DNA of 5,137 nt from assembly GCA_005789375.1 (NCBI GenBank), contig SXXZ01000149.1, positions 1-5,137 on the forward strand, written 5' to 3'. This document shows, piece by piece, positions 1 to 5,137 of this stretch. Source of the DNA: Verrucomicrobiales bacterium (GTDB lineage Bacteria; Verrucomicrobiota; Verrucomicrobiae; Limisphaerales; UBA9464). The position numbers and the translations under genes are program-made. Under the pieces are notes generated by a model. It saw only the letters and a program-made list of their open reading frames with translations, was not told the origin of the DNA and made no database searches. Position 1 is the first letter of the stretch. Every line of letters begins with the position of its first letter.

Positions 1-1
1 G

Positions 2-2044
2 AAGCAATGGCGAGGAACACCCAAGGCCTTCATCACCCTGTCGGCCGGGCGAAAGATGTGGGCCAACCGCTTCGGGAACGCCACCGGAGTCCGATGGTTT
101 GCGGGCGATTTCTGGGACACCCAGACCCTGACCCGCGGGATCTCGCAGGAATTGGAACGTCGGATCTCGCCAGCGGATTTGGGATTGCGCTTCCAACCCC
201 TCACCGGGCCCGCCTTGGCGGCGGCCCAAGGGGGTCAAGATTTCGGCGGCCTGTTCATCGGTTTTAGTTTCTTCCTCATCGTGTCTGCGCTCCTGCTGCT
301 CAACTTGGTCTTCCGATTCGGAATCGAACGCCGTGTCCAAGAGGTCGGCACCTTGTTGGCGCTGGGCTGGACCCCGAAGACAACGACACGACTCTTTTTC
401 CGCGAGGGACTCCTTCTGGCGGCCCTCGGAGCCACTCTAGGAACCGGCGGCGGGCTGCTCTACGGACAAGCCGTGCTCATGGGCCTCAATACACTGTGGC
501 GAGACGCTGTCGCTGGAGCCTCACTCCGCTTCCATCCTGCTCCAGCCTCCATGGTCGGAGGCTGGTTGGCGGCCGTGCTCATGGTCGCCTGGACGCAGCG
601 TCGAGCTCTGAAACTCATCATTCGACGCAGCCCCCGAGAACTGCTCAACGACGGAGCTTCGGTGGGCTCAGGCACGGGTGAGTCTATTTCTATTTTCTGG
701 CCCGGGTTGACCCTGCTGGGGGCCGTTGCACTGGCCCTCCTCGGAGCAAAGGCTGATCCCGCGCTGCGCCCCGGCTACTTCTTCGGATCGGGCGCGTTGT
801 TGCTTGGATTCGGTCTCCTTTTCCACCGTCGGCAGCTTCGGAATTCCCGAACCGATTCGGTGGCCACCACCCGCTCACAACTCCATTCCCGCGCACCGGC
901 CCGACAACCCAACCGCTCGGCAGCGGTGGTCAGCCTGTTAGCGGTGGCCGTGTTCCTCATCGTGGCCGTGGCTGCGAACCGTCTCGATGCCTCTCGGGAT
1001 GCCCGTCAACGCAGCTCCGGAACCGGAGGATTTAGCCTCTGGGCAGTGTCCTCGCTCCCGGTCAGCGAAGATTTCAATTCCACTCGAGGTCAAGAGAAAC
1101 TGGGGCTTGATCCCCAACGCCTGAAGGGAATGTCCGTCGTTCCTATGCGAGTCCGGGAGGGAGACGATGCGAGTTGCCTCAATCTCAATCGAGCCCAACG
1201 CCCCCGCCTCTTAGGAGTGCGCCCGGAATCATTGGCCGAGCGGAAGGCCTTTACCTTTCAGTCCCTCGCCGATGGCATGCCCACCGATCGACCCTGGATG
1301 AGCCTGGAACACACCGGCAACACCAACGAACCCGTCCCCGCCATCGGCGATGCCAACTCGATCCAATGGGCCCTGGGCAAAAAGATCGGTGACACGTTGG
1401 ACTATATCGATGAACGCGGTCACCCGTTCCAAGTGCGCCTGGTGGGTTCTGTGGCCAACTCCATCCTTCAAGGTCAGTTGTTAATCTCAGAGGCCGAATT
1501 CCTGCGCCATTTCCCCGGCGAAAACGGCTACCGCTCCTTCCTCATCGACACCGACGAGCCTGCAAAACCCGTCGCCGAAGAATTAACTCGGGGCTTGGCT
1601 GACTTGGGGCTCGAAACCAGCAGCACCGTGGACCGACTCAACCGATTTAACGCGGTCCAGAACACTTACCTCAATACCTTCCAGTGGTTGGGCGGTCTGG
1701 GCCTGCTCCTGGGCAGTGTGGGATTAGGATTGGTTGTTCAGCGCAATGTTTTGGAGCGCCGGGGCGAACTAGCCCTGCTCGCTGCAGTGGGATTCCCGAA
1801 GTCCCAGATCCAATCCATGATCCTATCGGAGCACCTCCGGTTGCTGACGCGCGGCATGATTTTGGGCATCGCGGCAGCCCTGCTGGCAACGGCTCCCATC
1901 TGGAGTGCAAACCTCCGCGGATTGCCGTGGATCTCGCTCGGTTGGATCCTCGGCGCGGTTTTCCTCAATGGCGTCTTCTGGACTTGGCTTGCGACCCGTC
2001 AGGCCTGCCGTGGCGAACTCTTGGCAGCCCTGCGCGGGGAGTAA
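2..2044 (+). CDS. FtsX-family ABC transporter permease (5' partial)
   Basis: This is the inner-membrane permease of an ABC transporter of the large, duplicated FtsX type (COG0577-like; relatives include LolC/E and MacB). The frame is open from base 2, so the true start lies before the window and the ATG at 56 is internal. Counting from base 2 (680 residues), helices lie near 82-104, 136-161, 185-199, 231-250, 258-275, 306-325, 559-581, 614-634 and 641-663. With one N-terminal helix missing, this gives the ten-helix layout of a permease with two FtsX domains. Each FtsX domain shows the family hallmark after its first helix: ERRVQEVGTLLALGW at about 109-123 and ERRGELALLAAVGF at about 585-598. 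Residues 326-558 form a large soluble, presumably periplasmic, domain. The substrate cannot be read from the sequence; lipoprotein or lipid export is typical of relatives. The partner ATPase is not in the window and probably lies upstream. Confidence 0.93.
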   Translation, partial: KQWRGTPKAFITLSAGRKMWANRFGNATGVRWFAGDFWDTQTLTRGISQELERRISPADLGLRFQPLTGPALAAAQGGQDFGGLFIGFSFFLIVSALLLLNLVFRFGIERRVQEVGTLLALGWTPKTTTRLFFREGLLLAALGATLGTGGGLLYGQAVLMGLNTLWRDAVAGASLRFHPAPASMVGGWLAAVLMVAWTQRRALKLIIRRSPRELLNDGASVGSGTGESISIFWPGLTLLGAVALALLGAKADPALRPGYFFGSGALLLGFGLLFHRRQLRNSRTDSVATTRSQLHSRAPARQPNRSAAVVSLLAVAVFLIVAVAANRLDASRDARQRSSGTGGFSLWAVSSLPVSEDFNSTRGQEKLGLDPQRLKGMSVVPMRVREGDDASCLNLNRAQRPRLLGVRPESLAERKAFTFQSLADGMPTDRPWMSLEHTGNTNEPVPAIGDANSIQWALGKKIGDTLDYIDERGHPFQVRLVGSVANSILQGQLLISEAEFLRHFPGENGYRSFLIDTDEPAKPVAEELTRGLADLGLETSSTVDRLNRFNAVQNTYLNTFQWLGGLGLLLGSVGLGLVVQRNVLERRGELALLAAVGFPKSQIQSMILSEHLRLLTRGMILGIAAALLATAPIWSANLRGLPWISLGWILGAVFLNGVFWTWLATRQACRGELLAALRGE

Positions 2045-2060
2045 CTCCTACCCCTCGAAA

Positions 2061-2363
2061 TTAATCCTCACCGAAGAGGCGTTTCAAATCGGCGCGTGCC
2101 TTATCTTCGCGAGAATCGCCCGCACCGCCATCCGTACGCCACTCCCGTGACTGGAAGTCGAAGTATTCGCAGAAATTGGCCGAATCCTTCTCGGCCACAG
2201 GCTCTGCCCGGCGCTCACGGCACTGATAGGCGGCTTGGCGGTCATGAAATTTGCAGTTGAGGCAAACCCTTAGGTCAGCCCGGCACTGCGGACAACTCTC
2301 ACTGCGGCCCGGGGTGTCCCGGAGTGTCCAAAGCCAACCGCACCGGTGGCAGTGTCGCGTCAT
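2061..2363 (-). CDS. Small eight-cysteine zinc-ribbon-like protein
   Basis: This is a 100-residue soluble protein of unknown function. It has eight cysteines in a regular order: C5-x2-C8, C24-x2-C27, C34-x2-C37, then C48 and C65. The first four (CHRC...CPQC) look like a zinc ribbon, and the last four could form a second metal site. The stretches CLNCKFHD, QCRERRAEPV and NFCEYFDF resemble, from memory, a conserved hypothetical family found in several phyla. The charged C-terminus (REDKARADLKRLFG) is probably helical. No signal peptide or membrane segment is seen, so it should be cytoplasmic. A GGAGGT site at 2378-2383 (minus strand) lies 14 nt before the ATG, further than usual. The gene converges on the permease with a 16-bp gap and stands divergent to the MauE-like gene. 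Metal binding is inferred from cysteine spacing; a role in nucleic-acid or protein binding would be speculation. Confidence 0.85.
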   Translation of the reverse strand: MTRHCHRCGWLWTLRDTPGRSESCPQCRADLRVCLNCKFHDRQAAYQCRERRAEPVAEKDSANFCEYFDFQSREWRTDGGAGDSREDKARADLKRLFGED

Positions 2364-2475
2364 GGCCTAAAGGATAGACCTCCGGTTTCCCAACGGAAGA
2401 CACAAACGCAATGAAGGCCGGCACCGGGGAAAATTTACGCTCAAGTTCTCAGCGGATCCTGCCGATAGACAACAG

Positions 2476-2976
2476 ATGGCCTCTCAATTTGTCTCGGCAC
2501 AAGACGAACAAAAACCTCGGCAGGAGCTTCATTTTCTTCGATCGGCAGCCGTAATCTTGCTCCTAACCGCAGCAGCCAAGTTTGCTAGCGCCTTCGGCAC
2601 ACAAAGCATCCTAGAAAAAGCGGACCCTATTTTTTGGGTGCTCAACAATCGAGAACTGCTCGTGCTGGTCGCGACCCTTGAGGCGGTCGTCGCCGTTTTG
2701 CTGCTTTCCAAAGCCTCCCTGTCCATCCAGCGGGGATCGCTCATTTGGCTCTGCATCAACTTCCTGCTGTATCGCATGGGTCTTTGGATCACCGACGCCC
2801 CTGTTGCATGCAAATGCTTGGGCGACTTGGCCGACCGCGTCGGACTGTCCGACTCCCAAGCCTCTTGGGTCATGCTGGGCGCTCTCGGTTACATGCTAGG
2901 GGGAAGCCTCTTTTTCTTTTGGCGATCCCGATCCGTTCAACTCTTACAAGAACCCGTCTTCCACAGGCCGGCATGA
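2476..2976 (+). CDS. MauE/DoxX-like four-helix membrane protein
   Basis: This 166-residue integral membrane protein has four predicted helices, near residues 21-40, 59-78, 85-105 and 128-149. It resembles the MauE/DoxX group of redox-associated membrane proteins: an early TAAAKF segment in helix 1, an acidic residue in helix 2 (TLEAVVAVLLL, E69), and a cysteine motif CKCLG (C112, C114) between helices 3 and 4, where MauE-like proteins carry a C-x-C-F/L-G motif. MauE itself takes part in maturation of a disulfide-rich periplasmic enzyme, and related proteins are linked to thiol-disulfide exchange; that role here is inference. The ATG at 2476 is the only plausible start in this frame, because no in-frame ATG, GTG or TTG was found back to about 2407. 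No good Shine-Dalgarno site precedes it. The gene is on the same strand as the downstream pseudopilin, 124 bp away. Confidence 0.72.
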   Translation: MASQFVSAQDEQKPRQELHFLRSAAVILLLTAAAKFASAFGTQSILEKADPIFWVLNNRELLVLVATLEAVVAVLLLSKASLSIQRGSLIWLCINFLLYRMGLWITDAPVACKCLGDLADRVGLSDSQASWVMLGALGYMLGGSLFFFWRSRSVQLLQEPVFHRPA

Positions 2977-3020
2977 AACCGAAAGCAAGCCTCCCAGCTT
3001 GAGGTTCGCTACCGTAAACC

Positions 3021-3083
3021 CGACCGCAACAGTCAATTCGATCCAAACAATCAATTAGATCCAAACAATCAATTCGACCGCAA
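3021..3083. repeat. Short 9/18-bp intergenic tandem repeat
   Basis: The spacer between the MauE-like gene and the pseudopilin holds seven consecutive 9-mers. In order they are CGACCGCAA, CAGTCAATT, CGATCCAAA, CAATCAATT, AGATCCAAA, CAATCAATT and CGACCGCAA. The core is a 17-bp exact direct repeat with an 18-bp period (3040-3056 and 3058-3074). The same 9-mer, CGACCGCAA, bounds the array at both ends. The block is more AT-rich than the genes around it and ends 17 bp before the pseudopilin ATG. It could be a replication-slippage microsatellite or a phased protein-binding site; nothing in the sequence decides between them. Confidence 0.85.
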
Positions 3084-3100
3084 AACTCGACGCTGCAGAC

Positions 3101-4051
3101 ATGATCACCCCAAAACTTACCGAACCCAGCGATCGAGTCCCACCCCAGGAGATAAAAAAACATCGGGAGACAAATACCCGCAGGGGCGACCCCTCATCCT
3201 CTCATCCACCTTGGGAAGCCTTGAATTCGACTTCGAGGCGCTGGCCACAACCGGCGACCGCGCGTCCCCGACAGATCTCGGGCTTCACCCTGATCGAACT
3301 CCTCGTCGTCATCGCCATCATCGCCATTCTGGCTGGCCTTATTCTGCCGGCACTGGCCGGAGCCAAACGCCGAGCGACCACCACCCAATGCCTGTCGCAA
3401 CTCCGACAATTCGGAATTGCAGGCGGTCTCTACGCCAATGACCACGCCGAATTCATCCCTCCCAACCGCGACGGCGAAGAGGTCCCTTTGGGTGAAACCT
3501 GGGTCCAGGGATGGCTGGGTATGCCTGGTCCAGATTGTACCAATACGCTCTTTCTCAAGCAGAGTCTCCTCGCGCCCTACGTCCAGAACACGGCGCTCTG
3601 GAAATGCCCTTCGGCCCAAGATGTGACCCTCGGGCCCTTTCGGATGCCACGGGTGCGCACTATCTCCCTCAACGCCTTCATGGGTTCCAGTGTCCGGTCT
3701 CCTGCGGCCCAGACCTACCGCCGCATGTCGGACCTCATCCAACTGTCTCCCACCGAAGCACTCACTTTCCTTGAGGAACGGCCCGAAACCATCAATGACG
3801 GAGCCTTCTCGCTGCAGTGGGATTTTAAAGAGTCCCAACCCTCCGGGTGGATGGTCCGCGACAAGCCCGGCCATTTGCACAACCGGTCAGGCAACATCGC
3901 CTTCGGAGACGGCCATGTGGAAACCCACCACTGGAAGAACCTCGGAGTACCCTCGGTACCCCGAAATGATTTCGAAGCCCCCAACGATCCGGACGTGCTG
4001 TGGCTGCAACGCCACGCTACCTGGCGGGCACCCGAGGCAGCCGGCAATTAA
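3101..4051 (+). CDS. Pseudopilin with N-terminal methylation motif and H-X9-DG motif
   Basis: This is a type II secretion/type IV pilus-like pseudopilin, processed by a prepilin peptidase at the inner membrane. The cleavage site is G61|F62 in [15 protein letters not shown], with the conserved Glu at +5 (E66) and a single hydrophobic helix at about 62-84. The globular part carries [17 protein letters not shown] (about 157-172), with C146 and C169 as a possible disulfide pair. It ends with H260-x9-D270-G271 ([15 protein letters not shown]), the H-X9-DG motif typical of the many pseudopilin-like proteins in Verrucomicrobiota, Planctomycetota and Lentisphaerota. The overall size of 316 residues is ordinary for this group, but the leader before the cleavage site is 60 residues from the ATG, far longer than usual. 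A TTG at 3221 (leader of 20 residues) preceded by GGGAAG is a possible alternative start, so the exact start is uncertain. No other secretion gene is present here. Its assembly role is unknown. Confidence 0.9.
   Translation: MITPKLTEPSDRVPPQEIKKHRETNTRRGDPSSSHPPWEALNSTSRRWPQPATARPRQISGFTLIELLVVIAIIAILAGLILPALAGAKRRATTTQCLSQLRQFGIAGGLYANDHAEFIPPNRDGEEVPLGETWVQGWLGMPGPDCTNTLFLKQSLLAPYVQNTALWKCPSAQDVTLGPFRMPRVRTISLNAFMGSSVRSPAAQTYRRMSDLIQLSPTEALTFLEERPETINDGAFSLQWDFKESQPSGWMVRDKPGHLHNRSGNIAFGDGHVETHHWKNLGVPSVPRNDFEAPNDPDVLWLQRHATWRAPEAAGN
3942..3964. repeat. Perfectly spaced inverted repeat inside the pseudopilin gene
   Basis: Arms TCGGAGTACC (3942-3951) and GGTACCCCGA (3955-3964) pair at nine of ten positions around a three-base CTC loop. 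It lies in the coding region just after the H-X9-DG motif, in residues LGVPSVP. There is no T-run after it, so it is not a Rho-independent terminator. It may be a chance result of a local duplication of a CTCGG-GTACC unit, whose GGTACC core is palindromic. Confidence 0.45.
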
Positions 4052-4088
4052 CGGTTGAGAGCCTCCCCGGGCCCGAACAATCCACTCC

Positions 4089-4535
4089 ATGAACCCCACT
4101 GCAGGCTCAATGTCATGGAAGGGCTATCTGATATTTTGTGGAGTGGGAGCCAGCGGTCTGTTGGTAGATATGGGGCTCTTTCATTTGCTGCACCAGCGGT
4201 TCGGGTGGCCGCTCGAAGCCTCCAAGCTCGCGGCCGCCGAAATTGCGTTACTGAACAACTTTCTGTGGAATGACCGCTGGACCTTCGGCCACCGACCGAT
4301 CGAGAGCGACGCGCCCTGGCCCCGACGGCTCTTCCGTTTTCATATCATTTGCCTTTCCGGGATCGGCCTCACGCTACTGCTCCTCGGGGTCCTGCACCGG
4401 TGGGCGGGTCTCCATGCTGAAATAGCCAACGCCGTGGCTATCGTGGGGGTCAGCGGCTGGAATTTCGCCTGGAGTCGCCGGTGGGGATGGTCTTCCCGTA
4501 GCACCCAAAACTCCCACACTTCCGACAAGCCGTGA
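4089..4535 (+). CDS. GtrA-family membrane protein
   Basis: This 148-residue four-helix protein is of the GtrA/DPMS family (PF04138-like). Helices lie at about 13-36, 44-62, 82-105 and 109-128. Family hallmarks are visible in both halves: FCGVGASGLLVDMGLF (16-31), then NNFLWNDRWTF (56-66), and the echo NFAWSRRWGW (125-134), matching the N-F-x-W-N-x-x-W-x-F pattern seen after helices 2 and 4. Members of the family are thought to move, or help present, polyprenyl-phosphate-linked sugars across the inner membrane for O-antigen, teichoic acid or arabinogalactan modification. The ATG at 4089 is the first start after an in-frame TGA at 4056; M8 at 4110 is an alternative. No clear ribosome site precedes either. 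Its stop codon overlaps the GTG start of the downstream glycosyltransferase, which supports a joint job. Confidence 0.9.
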   Translation: MNPTAGSMSWKGYLIFCGVGASGLLVDMGLFHLLHQRFGWPLEASKLAAAEIALLNNFLWNDRWTFGHRPIESDAPWPRRLFRFHIICLSGIGLTLLLLGVLHRWAGLHAEIANAVAIVGVSGWNFAWSRRWGWSSRSTQNSHTSDKP

Positions 4536-5137
4536 CGGTCGCCCCTCCAAATTCTCCGCGTTGGATCCTTGCTGCAGGCTGGATCCTGCTCGGAAAACTC
4601 ATTTACCTGGGAACCGTATTGGCTGCGTTGGCCGTGTGGAACCATCCGGAGCAACTCCCCGAGTTGGAGGTGCGCTGGCCGATTGGTGCGGCCCCCACCT
4701 TCGAGAGTCACTTCGCCACCTGGGATGCCGCGCACTACCTCCTTCTGGCCACTCAAGGCTACGCCGACGGCGTCCGCTCCTGCGCCTTCTATCCGCTGTG
4801 GCCCCTGCTGTGGCGCGGAGTGATCAGCCTCGGGGCACCTCCGGTTTGGGGAGGGCTCATCCTGGCCAACCTCCTCTCCACACTCGGGCTGGCTCTCGTT
4901 TATCGGGCGGTAGCCCTTCGGTTTGATGCCTCCAGAGCGTTTTGGACGGTTCTCTTCATGGCCGTCTACCCGGGCAACTTGTTTCTCCAGTTCAGCTACA
5001 GCGAAGGGGCCTTCCTCGTCCTGTTGATGTGCCTCTGGAGTGGTTTGGAAGAGCGCCGGTGGCTGCCTGCGGCGTTCGGGGCATTGCTGCTGCCACTCAG
5101 CCGGGCCATTGGTGTTTTCTCAGTCATCCCCATCGCC
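4532..5137 (+). CDS. PIG-V-like GT-C mannosyltransferase (3' partial)
   Basis: This is the N-terminal 202 residues of a membrane glycosyltransferase resembling the PIG-V/GPI mannosyltransferase 2 family (GT-C fold), which uses a polyprenyl-phosphate sugar donor on the outer face of the inner membrane. After a first helix at about 11-35 comes a long loop with ATWDAAHYLLLATQGY (62-77). The W64-D65 pair, with H68 and Y69, matches the WDxxHY motif whose Asp is the expected catalytic residue. CAFYPLWPLLW (84-94) follows, like the family's FFPLYPLL. QFSYSEGAFLVLL (153-165) and LSRAIGV (189-195) match the family's later Y-(T/S)-E and (T/S)R-x-x-G segments. Further helices lie near 105-125, 137-152 and 176-192. 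The only plausible start is GTG at 4532; the frame is closed by TAG at 4499 and has no ATG before residue 143. It overlaps the GtrA stop as GTGA, so translation is probably coupled. Relatives run to about 400 residues, so about half is missing. The donor and acceptor sugars are not known. Confidence 0.88.
   Translation, partial: MTVAPPNSPRWILAAGWILLGKLIYLGTVLAALAVWNHPEQLPELEVRWPIGAAPTFESHFATWDAAHYLLLATQGYADGVRSCAFYPLWPLLWRGVISLGAPPVWGGLILANLLSTLGLALVYRAVALRFDASRAFWTVLFMAVYPGNLFLQFSYSEGAFLVLLMCLWSGLEERRWLPAAFGALLLPLSRAIGVFSVIPIA

Noticed and set aside
56..58. ATG at 56 as the start of the permease
   Set aside because: The frame continues open to base 2 with permease-like sequence (RGTPKAFITLSAG), so this Met is internal to a gene that begins before the window.
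2364..2475. Divergent promoters between the zinc-ribbon and MauE-like genes
   Set aside because: The spacer must hold promoters for at least one gene, but I found no convincing -35/-10 pair with normal spacing on either strand.
2984..3003. Weak hairpin CAAGC-CTCCCA-GCTTG after the MauE-like gene, as a terminator
   Set aside because: The stem is only five base pairs and no T-run follows.
2870..3163. Minus-strand open frame (97 codons) across the intergenic repeat, with an I-D-C-L-D type hexapeptide repeat
   Set aside because: It overlaps the MauE-like gene end and the pseudopilin start, and the peptide repeat simply follows from the 18-bp DNA period. No ribosome site or family resemblance supports it.
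3194..3880. Long minus-strand open frame (228 codons) opposite the pseudopilin gene
   Set aside because: It lies wholly opposite a gene with clear pseudopilin motifs. Its product has no recognisable domain and a composition typical of antisense frames in GC-rich DNA.
4563..4587. Two nearby GGATCC-containing repeats at the start of the glycosyltransferase
   Set aside because: They encode two similar Trp-Ile-Leu stretches around the first membrane helix. The similarity is short and explained by coding.
4340..4756. Minus-strand open frame (138 codons) opposite GtrA and the glycosyltransferase
   Set aside because: Both sense genes are well supported, and the antisense product shows no recognisable feature.
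4561..4926. ATG-started frame of 121 codons overlapping the glycosyltransferase
   Set aside because: Its product is Arg/Pro/Gly-rich with no domain, while the GTG-started frame over the same bases has GT-C family motifs and membrane helices.

Overview
This window of high-GC DNA looks like ordinary chromosome from an environmental bacterium, most likely Verrucomicrobiota (a Pedosphaera/Limisphaera-like lineage). That placement is an inference. It rests on a stand-alone pseudopilin with an H-X9-DG motif, a type these genomes carry in large numbers, on a MauE/DoxX-like membrane protein just upstream of it, and on weak or missing Shine-Dalgarno sites. No RNA gene, CRISPR array, insertion sequence or integrase is visible.

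Layout. Positions 2-2044 (+) hold the C-terminal part of a large FtsX-type ABC transporter permease that begins before the window. Convergent to it, after only 16 bp, is a small eight-cysteine zinc-ribbon-like protein at 2061-2363 (-). A 112-bp divergent spacer leads to a four-helix MauE/DoxX-like membrane protein at 2476-2976 (+). The next spacer (2977-3100) contains a short 9/18-bp tandem repeat. It is followed by a type II-secretion-like pseudopilin at 3101-4051 (+), a GtrA-family membrane protein at 4089-4535 (+), and the start of a PIG-V-like GT-C mannosyltransferase at 4532-5137 (+), which runs off the window. That last gene starts at GTG and is easy to miss if only ATG starts are considered.

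How the genes fit together. The clearest functional unit is GtrA plus the GT-C glycosyltransferase. Their stop and start codons overlap (GTGA), and the two families suit one pathway: movement or supply of a polyprenyl-phosphate-linked sugar, and its transfer to an acceptor on the outer face of the inner membrane. The MauE-like protein and the pseudopilin share a strand and may be co-expressed, but their 124-bp spacer makes this uncertain. The permease and the zinc-ribbon gene are separate units. I found no strongly novel system. The points most worth a second look are the coupled GtrA/GT-C pair, the intergenic repeat, the unusually long pseudopilin leader and the uncharacterised eight-cysteine protein.
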